A program made the position numbers and the translations under genes. A stretch of DNA of 64,000 bases, taken from assembly GCF_030867145.1 (NCBI RefSeq), contig NC_134417.1, positions 12,439,577-12,503,576 of the forward strand, in the 5' to 3' direction. Numbering within the stretch: position 1 is the stretch's first letter; each line of letters starts with the position of its first letter. Below the pieces are notes generated by a model, which saw nothing but the letters and a program-made list of their open reading frames with translations, did not search any database and was not told the origin of the DNA. Below, piece after piece: positions 23,701-35,176 of this stretch. The stretch is from Opisthocomus hoazin. Taxonomy: Eukaryota > Chordata > Aves > Opisthocomiformes > Opisthocomidae.

Positions 23701-26700
23701 AGAAACGAGTGGATCTGGCCTGGCAGTTAATGGAAATAGCTGAGCAGCTGACAAATAATGACTTTGAATTTGCACTCTACCTCCTTGATGTCAGCTTTGA
23801 CAACTTTGCAGTTGGACCAAGAGATGGGAAAGTTATCATTGTAGATGCAGAAAACGTTCTGGTAGCAGATAAAAGGTTAATCAGACAGAGTAAGTTTCTT
23901 TCTCTCCCTTCCCCTCACGCCATGTCTCTTGATTCTTTGCAAGCACAATATTTAAAGTATGTGTAGTTGCTAAATATCCATTTTGTTGGCTTTATAACTA
24001 GATTACTAATTAACAAACTAATTATCTCTCATCTGCAATTAGATTACTAATTAACTTGACCAATTTGTCAATTTTATGAAGCATTGCGCTTACCTGAACT
24101 TAATTTACATATACTTTTAATCTCTGTAATCCTGCTTAAATGGGGAGGTGGAGGTGGGAGGAGAGGGTTTGGACCTTGGACGGGTTTGTACAGATGGATG
24201 GACAGGCAGACAGATGGGCTGGCTGGCTTGTCTGCAGTAGCTAGGAGACGTTCCTTGCTTTTTTTCCAGACGTCTGTAAGGATGGAAGTCTTGGCATTCT
24301 GTTTTCTGTGAATGACAAGACGGTCTTATGGCCTGCTTTGCCTTGGTTACATAGCCTGCCTCTGGTTCAGTTGTTCAGGTCGGTGCTCTGTAACAATGGA
24401 GCTGAAGGAATGAGTAATTTTAGTGCTGTTTCCAAATGGGAATAGTGAAAATTCATTCATCTTTCTGTCAACTGTAAAAGCTCAAAGCAGTGGCAGCAGA
24501 AGAGTTGTTTGACAAAGTGTCATTACATGGGTTTATATTCCTTTTGAGCTTATAAGGAAAACTTTACAGACCTAAAGGCTGAACATGAAACCCAAGATTC
24601 GACAGAAGTTCATGGCAGTAAGCCAAGTGATTCCAGTTTGCTTTGGGTGAATGTTTTTTTTTTTTTTTTAAGCTTTGCAAATACACTTCATATGCTGTGC
24701 TGCTGAATGAGATGGTATTTGCTATCCACATACTTTTCTACAAGGAAGTATGTTTTTTGGTTTTTTTTTGGTGGTGTGAAGTTTTTGTTTTGTTTTTGTG
24801 TTAGATTTATTATACGTTCTCAAGGAGCTTGGATTGAAATTATGTGAGTCTACCAAGAAAACCTTTTAATGTATTGGATATCCGTTACACTTACTTTAGT
24901 ACTTATGGGCTACACAAACAAACTTTCTTTTTTTTTTTTTTTTTTCTTTTTCCACCCTCTTAAAATAATATTACTTAAGACTTTGACTTTTGGAGCGTGT
25001 CTGAATTGCTCAGTCACAAATATGACCAAATGAACTTTTTCAAAGTTGATGTGTACATGGAATAAGAGCAAGTAGCATCTTGCAGAAGCTAAATGCCAAA
25101 AGTGTCCTGCTGACGTCTGTTGTCTATTGTTCTCAGACTAATTGGATCTAACTAGGATTTTGCTGCACGATTTGTAATCTAACAATTAGTCAAGAACACA
25201 GAAAACAAATAAAGACACAAGAAAGTTCTTAGTCTTTATATAATTTGACATTTAATACTGATTTCATTAATATCCTGTAAAGTTTCATTAAACAATCTCT
25301 GGCTAGAGTGATTAATATGCCTGTTTAGATAGTTGAATGTGTACATTCTGTCTAATTGCACTGTACAGTAATATCTGATTGTACTCTATGTGGGATATCA
25401 TAGCTGAGTTTGATGAAGCCCTTTTTCTCCATTCTGCTTTGCTGACTTTTTTTCAATTCGGGTTTGCTGTTCATTGTATGAATTTTACATCATATTTTTA
25501 CAGTTTTAGCAGTCAGCCTTCAGTACATGATTTTTTTCCCTAGTCTGGCTTGCAGTACACCATAAATGAGTGGACCAGTAGTCAGCTCAGACACTACCAA
25601 ACACAGATACATTTTTCTTTGTACATCACAGTGCTAAAAGAGATCTGCAAAACTATGAGACTCCATGATACAGACCTCTTCTCAAACCTGGCAGTAATCT
25701 AGAAACTTAAGATGAAAGTTTTCTAACAAAAAGTAGTAAGAACTCAGGAGATCTCATACTTAATAACCTTTTATGTGTTATTGTAGAAGGTAATTTCTGT
25801 AAATCAGGTTTTTAAGTTAAAGAAAGCTTTGTGACAAAGCCACTAGTTACACCTTCAAATTTTGATAACTTTTTAAATACATATAAGGAAGGGTTGATAG
25901 ATGTATGTAAATGCCGTTTGTTTTGTTGAATTTTTTCTATTCAGAGATTATATGAAATGCATCTGCTTTTTTATACGCCCTTCTTAGTTACTACCATGTC
26001 TAAAGTAAGAGGTTGGAAGATAACGTTTCAGAAGTTTATGGCAATTACTTTGCAATGTTTTTTTTGTGCTTTGGTAGACCACTTACCACTGTTAGTTCCC
26101 AGGGCAACTGGGGAAACCAAATCTGTGTTGCTAAAATAAATCATGTTACTTGTTTCTCTGTGAACTTCAGTAGTGAATCATTCTCTTGTACTTGTTCGTG
26201 CTACATTTTTTCCTTTGGGTATCTGTGTGAATGTAGATTTCATGTGTTTTAGTGGGCTGTTTTTTCTGCTTCCTTCTCTTTGCTACCTATTTTACCCTTT
26301 TTCTTTCATTCCCTTGTTTTTTGTATTGCCAGGACCATTTCAGCAGAAGGGTTTATCAAACCGTCAGATGCAATCTTAGACTAGAACATTTAAGAAGTCA
26401 TCTAAATAGAGTTGGTTTGTAGTTTAAATATTACCAGTTTGCTGTGTATTGAGCTTTTGATTGTATTCAGATGCACATATGCCCTTTCCTCCTCTCTCTC
26501 AGTTTGTTTTTTTACTGTCTCCTTATATTTCACAGATAAACCTGAAAACTGGGATGTATGGTATGAAAGCAAATTTGATGACTGTGACAAAGAAGCTTGT
26601 CTGTCCTTCTCGAAAGAAATTCTTTGTGCTCGTGTCACTGTGGACCACAATTATTATGCTATTTGTCAGAACCTTTTATCAAGACATGCCACGTGGCGTG

Positions 26701-26867
26701 GCACTTCTGGAGGACTACTTCATGACCCCCCAGCTGAAATTGCCAAAGATGGCCGGCTTGAGGCCTTGCTGGATGAGTGTGCCAACCCAAAGAAGCGATA
26801 TGGTAGATTCCAAGCGGCGAAAGAACTGCGTGAATACCTTGCACAATTGAGTAACAATGTGAGGTAG
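11112..26867 (+). CDS. DIPK2A: Divergent protein kinase domain 2A (three coding exons)
   Basis: The coding sequence is join(11112-11765, 23586-23889, 26536-26867): 1290 bases, 429 residues plus stop. I recognise the protein as DIPK2A of the FAM69/DIPK secretory-pathway pseudokinase-like family; exons 2 and 3 match the human protein almost residue for residue from memory. The N-terminus has a hydrophobic segment (about residues 16-39) that would serve as a signal peptide or type II membrane anchor. A cysteine cluster follows (C55, C58, C64), then VVLKRLG with a possible ATP-site lysine at K109. A catalytic-loop-like LLDVSFDNF lies at 284-292, and IIVDAENVL at 302-310 replaces the usual DFG with D305-A-E. 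The protein ends LSNNVR. Family literature reports Golgi/COPI-vesicle and secreted forms, a cardioprotective role through PI3K-AKT, and binding to VAMP7 in autophagosome-lysosome fusion. Kinase activity is not established by this sequence. The start has A at -3 and agrees with human; no upstream in-frame stop occurs within the island, so the start rests on homology. Confidence 0.97.
11766..23585 (+). other. DIPK2A: DIPK2A intron 1 (11.8 kb)
   Basis: The borders are GTAAG at the start and a T-rich tract with TACAG at the end. The first 550 bases belong to the CpG island; the rest is AT-rich. I see no CR1 copy inside. Small features are an AAAT microsatellite near 14309-14327, a G-rich run near 19357-19375, a perfect short hairpin at 21244-21269 and several mid-length open frames without recognisable similarity. 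No internal coding exon of DIPK2A is missing, because exons 1 and 2 join to the known protein without a gap. Confidence 0.9.
21244..21269. repeat. Perfect 11-bp inverted repeat with 4-base loop
   Basis: The arms at 21244-21254 and 21259-21269 are exact reverse complements around the loop GCTA. It lies within intron 1 of DIPK2A, so the nascent transcript could form a short hairpin. No T-run follows and I infer no function. Confidence 0.8.
23586..23889 (+). CDS. DIPK2A: DIPK2A coding exon 2
   Basis: This exon encodes residues 219-319 plus the first base of codon 320. It begins SFPSDEGWPFAKYLGACG after the acceptor TACAG and ends RLIRQ before AGA|GTAAGT. It holds the kinase-like core: the catalytic-loop-like LLDVSFDNF and the D-A-E motif in place of DFG. 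Acceptor and donor both fit consensus well. Codon use is typical AT-leaning vertebrate, in contrast to exon 1. Confidence 0.97.
23890..26535 (+). other. DIPK2A: DIPK2A intron 2 (2.6 kb)
   Basis: The intron starts GTAAGT and ends in a long pyrimidine tract and TTTCACAG. It splits codon 320 after the first base (phase 1). It contains a direct repeat of about 16 bases (copies near 23999 and 24040), a G-rich stretch near 24141-24167 and long poly(T) runs near 24655 and 24927. I see no other gene within it. Confidence 0.92.
26536..26867 (+). CDS. DIPK2A: DIPK2A coding exon 3 (C-terminus)
   Basis: This exon completes codon 320 as asparagine (exon 2 A plus AT) and continues KPENWDVWYESKFDDC to the end LSNNVR followed by TAG. 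It encodes residues 320-429. Conserved cysteines at 336, 341, 350, 363 and 401, together with the block HATWRGTSGGLLHDPP, match the family's cysteine-rich C-terminal part. It agrees with the human C-terminus at nearly every residue I can recall. Confidence 0.97.
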
Positions 26868-29180
26868 TCCACAGTGAAAATTTTTTTGCAACACTGGCTA
26901 AAACACTATTGCAAAGACACATAGAAAATGAAGTTTTGAACTTACGTATTAAAAAGAGAAAATAAAATAAAAAGAAACTAGTTTCTCAGTTTTCTAAGTA
27001 CCATAAAAACATAATTTTATGGTGTTATAATGTTCCTTTGCAAACAGACAAGGTACTCACTGAACTAAAACTTGAGCTACTATTGACTCTCCTCCCTAAC
27101 TATTTAAAAGGGAGTAGGTAAAAAAAGACTGTGATAGCTTAATTGACAGCTTGTGTGTCAAAGGGTACTTTACATAAAACTACATTAGTGTCACAGTTTT
27201 GTGAAGCTGATTTTCTTACTTGGAAAGTCAAGTTAGACTGATGGCCTGTTTTAAAGGCCGTTTTCCTGACATCATTGTCTCATTTTTGTGTTTGTTTAAA
27301 CACCTTGAAGTGGCATTCACATCCACGTAAATCTAGCTGTCTGCATTGTTGCAAATTTAACGGGCTTTCATGTTAGTACTGTGCAGCACGTTCCTACTGT
27401 GAGTGCAGGATTCCCATGTTTACTGTCTATTTTTAGGGAGTTTTACACTGTATTTTACTATGCTTAGACATTGTGTATTTTTTTTAAGTTCATCATAAAC
27501 TCAATTGTCATTTGAACTACCATTCATTTGATGTCCTTTGTAGTTCTGCCATTGGAAATATCACTTGATGTAATTATTGTACAAAACTTTTACCCTTCAT
27601 GCCAGTATATACACATGACTGTTTAGCAGGAAATCATGGTGTGAGCAAACTCTTATTTTTAACAGAGATAATTTGAGAATTGGAGAGAGACTACAATAAA
27701 AAGATCTGTATGAATTTAAATTGGGGATAGAAGCTTGACTAAAAGTAAAAGTTCATTAGTCCAATGTAGTTAAGCGTAGACCAAAGAAAATGGTTTTGTT
27801 TATTAGTTTCTAAACAAATAGTAACAAAAAAAAAATGCTAGCAAAGGTAGTAATTCTCAAGATTCAAATTTCAGTTGTCCTTGTTTACTCTTTGAAGAAC
27901 TTTTAAAACTGTGTGCTTATACTAGAAGAAAACCCTGATCTGAATAATAATAACGTCTAGAAAGTTAGCAGTTTGTTTTACATCATTCCTGATTCTGTTG
28001 AATTAAAGTGTAATGGAGTTTACTGAATATTCATCTTTTGGTTTACCAACTAAATTGATCTAGTGGTATTCACTCTGGACACCTTTTATTGAACAACACC
28101 TTTTATTGTTGGCCTGTTCCCAGTGCAGTTCAAACTGACTTGCTGAGGTTTGTGTAAATCTGGAGTTGTTCTCATAAATTACAGTTTTTATAAAAATCTG
28201 TTAAAGCTACAAGAACTCACTTCAAAGCTTGCTTTTTTTTTTACAACTGCTATAATGCTTCATTTTTCTGAAGTCTTGTTCATAAAAAGATACTCTTAGG
28301 AAATGTATGCATATTACTTCTTGTAACAGTAATGAAGGAAACGACTATTTCTTAAATGTGTGTGTAAAACAATATTTCATACAAGCTAAAAAGAATTCTG
28401 AGCGAGGTAGTATGTGCTACTTTCGAAAGCAGAGCTAGTATAGCTCGCAGACTGCACCAGAAGACTGATGGAAACAGTTGCTTTACCAAATTATTGCAAG
28501 GTGAGGAAAATGGCAAACTCACTAGCAGGCCCTTCTTTCTCAAAGCTCAAGAAGTTGAGCCATATAAAGATGCAAAGTGCTTTTTGATTTCTTAGATGAC
28601 TATTTTAAGGATATTTTAGAATTCAAAATTCTCACTTGAAGTCATCTTTGCCTATGTAGTCCTAATTTGCTCCCAATCCATTGTCTTGTTTTCTGAAGTT
28701 AAAATGCCCAGTGCAGCTTTTAATTTTCATTTGTCCCCTCCCCTCATTTGAAAATGGTTTTACATACTTGCCCTGGCACAAGCTGTCAGAGAAGGTTCAT
28801 GTTATTTTTTGTCGTAATATCCACTTATTTGAAGAAAATAGACTAGCCCTCAGACTAGGTAATACTAGCCTACCATAAAAGCCTTGACTTATCACTAAAG
28901 TTGATTTTAAAATATTTACCACATTTCCCAATGAGCGAGTGGAGTATGATTGTTCAAGTTGTAAAAGAAACAAACACTGCCAGTTCTGTTTACTACTTGA
29001 GGCAGTTCTGTAACTGTCAGAATGTCCTGTCAGATTTGGTTTGGGGTTTAGTTCCCTCAGAAATAATTTACTAAAGCTGATTATAAAAGGAATTTGGAAC
29101 TTAAAAAAAAAAAAAAACAAAAACAAACTACAGGGAAAGTATTGTGGAGAGCAATAAATCTTGTTCCATTTGCACCTATC
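26868..29180 (+). other. DIPK2A: Predicted 3' UTR of DIPK2A
   Basis: This AT-rich sequence follows the stop codon with no long open frames. Canonical AATAAA signals occur at 26961 (overlapping pair), 27695 and 29153. The right end is inferred from the 29153 signal, which is followed by a short T-rich stretch. A further AATAAA at 29401 could extend the transcript. An adenine-rich run near 29103-29127 could cause internal priming in cDNA libraries. Confidence 0.6.
29153..29158 (+). terminator. DIPK2A: Candidate main poly(A) signal AATAAA of DIPK2A
   Basis: This is a perfect AATAAA followed within 10-20 bases by a T-rich stretch. It would give a 3' UTR of about 2.3 kb. The signals at 26961, 27695 and 29401 are alternatives, and sequence alone does not decide between them. 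Confidence 0.4.
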
Positions 29181-32100
29181 AGATATTTATTGTACAATAA
29201 CAATTTATATTTTTAGTCATTGCCCATAATTATTGATGAACACAGTGAAATATTTTTGAATGAGGTGTTTGGGGTTTGTATGTGCATTACAATTGTCCTT
29301 TTGTACTGTAAGTTACTGTTTGATTGGAATATTTTATCAAAACTGTCTCCCTGTGCCTTTATATTACAAGAAAGTTGTTTCTGCAACTTCTAATGATATT
29401 AATAAAGAATACTTTAAGAACCTCATCTCAGATATTGATTTTCAGATCAATCAGACTTTTAAGATTGACTTAGTCTAGGATGCACTAAAATATACATAGA
29501 ACTAGTTTGTGTGGTATTGCAGAATGGACCATTGTCAAAGTGACAGACAGGAACTTTCCCCCCCTCCTTCTTTCTAGTAGACTGATCCAAAGAATGATCT
29601 GTCAGGAATCTTTTTGTTTTTGAGATTATCATGAGTAGGACTCATTTTCTTAAAAAGAACTTGATCAAGCCATATATCTCTGCTCTGTTAACTGAAAGAA
29701 AATATTTTCAAATGAAACAAGTTGATGTCTTCTCTCTTTATTATTTGAGAAATGTTTTTTTCCTTGTATTTAGAGTCATTGATATTGCTAGTACCACTGT
29801 CTCTTCTGAACAATATTCTAGCAGTTAATGTAATATAAACACATAATAACTTTTGATGTTTCTGCTTTATTCTGGATTTTTCAGTGAGCATTTGCATTTG
29901 AAACTGAATCCTGCGGTTATACTAGAGTGTATGTTCCCTTCTGACTTTCTGAGCCTGTGTAAATATAGGAAAAACTTGTCTCAAAAACACTTGGATTTGT
30001 AATTTTTTTTAGTTGCATTCTTGCTGCCTGAACTTACATCTCCAGGAACTGCAAACATGCAGATTGAAACTTGAAAACTTCCAGCGTGCCTCTGATGTCA
30101 AGATCATTATGATCTTAAGAAGAAACCAACATGAATAACTGCTGCATCTTTTCTTTCAACAGTTTCCGGAGTAGAGCATAGACGGATCCTGGTTGCCTTG
30201 AACTTCAAGACAGGGTGTATCTGGTACTCTCTTACCAGGTACTTTTTCGTTGTGATACTCTCTTATGACACACTTCAAATATGTTAAACTTTGTATGCTA
30301 CTTTGATTTACCATAGAGACGAGGTTAAATGCATTTGTCTTTATTAGAGTGGAGACCTCGGCTGTCTTTAAAAGACATTAAAATGTTTTGGATTTCTGCA
30401 GTCAGTCTGAAGTTTTTGCAGAAACCAGCAACGGTGTTTTCATGGATTCCTGTTTTTCCATATGACATGTCTCAATTCAGTAGTAAATTCTAAGCTGTTT
30501 TGTTAGTTATGTATGTGGTTTGAAACCTGTGCTTTGGAGATTGTGATAGATTGGACTGCAAAACCTCTGTCAAAGTGCACGTGTCCAGTGAGCATTGTCC
30601 TATTAGGGAAGTATATTGCTCCGTTTGAAGATTTCGTGTGCAGCCTACTTAAACTGCTTTTGAAGTTCCACATGGTTTCTTTCTATCTCATAGTCTTCTT
30701 AAGCCTTGAGAAATCCAGTCCATCAAATGGAAACTGCATTAGTGTTGGTTTCACCTACTTTTTTTTTTTGAAGTTGCATAATACAAGCGTGCTAATTTAT
30801 TTGATAGCCTTCGTCTGACCAGTTCACTTATTATTAACATCACTGTTATTTCTACTTGAGATGTCTGCCAGTGACTTGTTTTCTGTTTCCTTACTTCCAG
30901 ATCGTGTTCAAAGATGTACAACTAGTTTAAATACACCTTTATCTCCTTCTAGTTTAGTTTTAGGGTGTTTTAAAGACATTTTTCCTGTACTGATTTGTCC
31001 TTTTTTTTTTAATGTGACTCTCTAGATCTGACAAGTGTCAGTTTGCCTGGGGTACTTCTAAGCATCAAATTCTTTTTATATTTCATACTGAGTTTTAGGA
31101 ACAAGTTTCACTATTCTTCTGGGCAAAAGTCTTTGGTAGTACTGTACGCTGCACTAATGAGCTTTTGCAAGATGCAGAAAGGCCCTGTGGCTGCTAGATG
31201 TCTTTGTGGAGTGTGCATGTGATGTTGGGACAATGAGGAGTCTGTTGTTTTGGCAGCAGATGAGTCTGTTGTTGCCACACTGGAAGTGTGAGACTATACC
31301 TCTTTTGTGTGGTTCAAAAGCTAGACAAATTTCAGGAGCATTAGTAATGAACATTTGCCACAAATACTGACTTGCCTGTTCAGGTCAGAGCAGGAAAGTC
31401 CAGACTTTAAAAGAAAAGATATCTGAGGCTGTTTTTTATATTTGGTGGGTTAACTCCGGTCTTCTGAGGACAGAGATGTCAGAGCAGAATATACTTCAAA
31501 GCAAAATAGACTGTTTAATATACAACTTATGTTCAGATAGAAAAAAGAGAGCATTTTTTTTTTTAGGTCAGTGTTTCAAATAGCTTGTCTATTAGTCAAA
31601 GAATTTTAATAGACATCTTTCTGTTCTGAACAATCTGATGCTTTTGTATATGCTTAACTTTTACTACAGATTCTAGCTTTTGATACCATTAATGGAGGCT
31701 TAGTGCATCAATTTAATGTGCCGTTGGCATAACTACAGATTCCCAAATAGATGCCTGGTATCTTTTTAAAGGGATGGGGTTTGCAAAATCGGATGCATTT
31801 TTATTTTGTGCTTTTTTTTCCTCCAAAAGTAGCTGTGAAACTCCTCAAAATAGTAGAGCAGCTGATTTCATTGTTTCCAACCATTAATGCAGTTTAATGT
31901 TGACTTGAAAGATCTCATCGTCTTTGGTTGTTCAAGCTGGGATAGGAATGTCTGGTTTTCTTTAAGATCTAGCAGTTCTCAGTGTGCAACTATGCCACCT
32001 GGACCTTAACAAATATTTTTTCCTTACAAGAAAGCTTACAGTTTTCTCATTTTGTGGGGTTTTTTGGCAGTTTCAGATATTAAAATTTTTTCTTATTGTT

Positions 32101-32284
32101 GTAAGTTAACTTGCAGTTTCACTGTGGGAGAAGGTCCTACCTCCATCTGGAGAGAGAACATGATGAAAGAATGATCAGAATTCTGAGGAAACAAAAAATC
32201 AGGGGAATATTTTGAACTTGCTGACATCAGTGCCTCACAGTAGAAAATCAGTATACCAATAGTGGACCTTATTCCATCTAATTC
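29181..32284. other. Downstream flank of DIPK2A, no gene seen
   Basis: This is AT-rich sequence without recognisable coding regions or recent repeats. Its first part may still be transcribed as an extended 3' UTR if the AATAAA at 29401 or a later signal is used. The longest open frame (30513-30818) has no protein-family features. Confidence 0.5.
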
Positions 32285-32428
32285 CATCCCCATCCCTGGA
32301 GACATTCAAAGTTAGGTTGGACCGGGCTCTGAGCAACCTGACACGGTTGAAGATGTCCCTGCTCACTGCAAGGGGCTTGGACTAGATGGCCTTTAAAGGT
32401 GCTTCCAACCCAAACTATTGTGTGACTG
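32285..32428 (+). mobile_element. CR1 LINE, 3' tail fragment
   Basis: This short, diverged sense-oriented CR1 tail reads 'catccctggagacattcaa' through 'ttggactagatggcctt' to 'cttccaacccaaac', and ends in a degraded octamer (ATTGTGTGACTG). Only the extreme 3' end is present. It is more diverged than the copies at 1-817 and 3610-4724, so it is probably older. Confidence 0.88.
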
Positions 32429-34282
32429 TAATTATTTCACTTCTTGTAGAATATCAAGAGCAGGTCTAGTTGTTTATTTAGATACTCATTTTAGAAACTA
32501 TATGTTGAGATGCTCGTGCTTGCTTTCCTAAGGGTAAATTTAGAGCTCTGGCAGAAAGCAGATGTAGTTGTCAACAACATCTAAGAATTGCTCTCTTTAA
32601 GGGAGCTTGCTCTTTATCAACAGCCAGCACGCTCAGTGAATGAGCAGAGAATATTTGTACCATGAATGCATGAAGTTACATGAATATGGCAAAGTATGCT
32701 TTGGGTCTTAATTTCTTGAAACTCATCTCCCGCTTGTTATCCAGTTCTCGTCTGGAGCATTAATCAATATACTTGAAAAAATCATTTCTCTTTTAATTTT
32801 CTTGCTGTTTTATGAAAGCTATACATGTGAACACCTAACTGCTTTTTTAAAGCCTGGCAGCTGTCACTTCGTTTATTCTAGAGGAACAACAGGCTTGACC
32901 AAGGATGGAAAAACACGTTTCTTTCTCAGACTGCAGCTGTACATTCTTTGACTTACATGCCGTTGGTTGTGTTTATTTTTGTTGGTGGTGATATTTGGTT
33001 TAAAAACTTCCTAGTTTACAAAGGAGAACTTGACAAGGCAGATAAAAACAGTTGGATAGCTATCCCTTCAGCTGCTCACCTTCCAGTCCTTCTCAGCTGT
33101 ACACATTGTTACAGTTCTTCCCAGTCTTTTTTGCAGATACTGTCAGCTATGCCATTGCATCATTTTTCTAATTAATTTTCTAATTATTTGGGATACTGTA
33201 GGTTTTTTTCCGAAGGCATTATACAAGACTGTGTTATTAGAGTTTTTGTTAACATTTTTGTTAGGAGAGGTGGTATTTTGTCTCTGCTAAATAGGAAAAT
33301 TATGTATACATGGTATTAAATGATTTTTCTTCTGTTTAAATACTGTTTATTTTCAGCATAATCATTAAGTACAATCATAGTATAAATAGATTTGATTTGC
33401 TTTCTGCTAACATTGTATTTTTTTCCTTAATAATTAATTGGCAGTTGAAACAAAGGGTCATTGCATTCCTCCTTCCTTTCAGGAAGGTGGGGTTTGGGTA
33501 AAAAAGCCTAGCTAATGGAAGCGTGGTTGTGCTATACTACAGAAGTATGGACCAATATCTAGTTCTATAGGGCATATACTTGCTATGATGTACACCTGCC
33601 CCATCATCAAATACATACACTGTCAGAAACCTTTTTTTTATCAGTTTTGTAGAAATCTTTTGCTTCTGGACACCGCTGTCTGAATTTATAAATGTTTTTC
33701 ATGTATCCAGATACTTTAACAGGAAGTACAATAGGAAGAAGACAAAAGCTTGCAAGGTCTTTGTCCCCTGAGCGCAGCACAGCCATTCTTTGCCTGGTAC
33801 TAACTGCTGCTGTGTCTGCTAGGATGGGATTGTGTCTCTCCTGCTGCGTGGTTCAGGGCAGCAGGAGCTGGTCAGCAGGCTGTAGCGTTGGTGCCAAAGC
33901 CTACATCTTTGCTGTCTACGTGTCTGAGATTTTGCTTAAACCTAAATTGAGGTTTGTCTCCTCAGTTGAGCATCTTCCGTCTGTTTATGCTCAATTAGCG
34001 GTTTGAACTTGCGTGTAGCTGTTAGGGCTTGGAAGACATTTGGCATGCACGTGGCTAAGAGCTTCTGGCTTAGTTTTCTCTGCAGGAAACCTGGTTCACA
34101 TGCATCAACACTACTCTGCAACCAAACCAACACCTGCAAGTGAGAAGGTGTCTGAAAGATTCACTTCAAATCTGCCTTACTTCTCAGAAACAAAATGTTG
34201 ATGTAAACCCAGACTCCAGCAGCTAAATGGGTTCTTCACTAGACAGTGAAGACCCTGCATTGACCGAACTTCCTCAGAGTTC

Positions 34283-34316
34283 TTAAGTTTATACATAATT
34301 TAAGTTTATACATAAT
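34283..34316. repeat. Perfect tandem duplication, 17-bp unit x2
   Basis: Two identical 17-base units (34283-34299 and 34300-34316) containing AGTTTATACATAA lie head to tail with no spacer, just before a TA-rich low-complexity stretch. Confidence 0.9.
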
Positions 34317-35124
34317 GACAAATGTCACATTCAAGTTTTGTTGATATATACAAATGTATATACATGTACAAATATACACACACAATTTTTACTTATGTAA
34401 ATGTGTAAAAATGAAATTTGTGTGTATCTATACACTCTCTATATATGTATATTTAGCATAAGCTGTTATTGCAAAATTCTGATTGGACTCCAAGTTCTTG
34501 GCTAAGACTGATGTTTTACTTAATGGATTTTTTTTTACTTGTGAAAAGTCTGATAATTTTATTTCCCTGCTTTGTTGTCTTTACCTAAGTCACTTTGATC
34601 AGCAGATCTGATGTCTGAAGTACCTAAAAACTGATCTTACACTGGTGTTAATCTATAACTAGGTGTTGTTTGAAACAGACTAATGATCTTCCTATTCTTT
34701 TTTTAAGTAATTCTTTAGTAAGTTTTTTGATTTCTGATGCAATAACTGAGAATATATGCCACTGTTGTCTTTATATGATAAGGAACTGTGATTATTGATT
34801 GTTTTGATCATTACAAAGGTGATTATGTTAAAATCTTGGCAAAATCACTTTTTAGAAATTTTGAGTTACTTTTTTAACTAGAATTTTATAATTATAATGG
34901 GCTGTTTTTCCATAAATGAGCAGTAACTGCAAACACTTCTGCCATGTTTAACCATGTTTTCATATTATGATTGTTTGATTGAACAGGTAGTACCTGTTCT
35001 TGATCTCCGGCACTGCTCTTCATTAGTAGATCATCAGAACTTCTGTATTATGCAGATAAAGAAATAAAAATGTGTTCTATTGCTTAGAAATCATGACATT
35101 AGCCACAATACGAATTATATTTGT

Positions 35125-35176
35125 GTGAATTAAAAGTACCCAGGACTGTAGTGAATTAAAAGTACCCAGGACTGTA
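35125..35176. repeat. Perfect tandem duplication, 26-bp unit x2
   Basis: The unit at 35125-35150, containing AAAAGTACCCAGGACTG, is repeated exactly at 35151-35176. Identity between the copies suggests a recent duplication, or a minisatellite that varies in copy number. Confidence 0.92.

Noticed and set aside
26412..26535. Upstream extension of the exon 3 open frame into intron 2
   Set aside because: This is the pyrimidine tract before the acceptor. The joined protein matches DIPK2A exactly when spliced at 26536.
33692..34006. 104-codon plus-strand frame
   Set aside because: It has no recognisable domain and no splice or promoter context, and its length is within chance for 64 kb.
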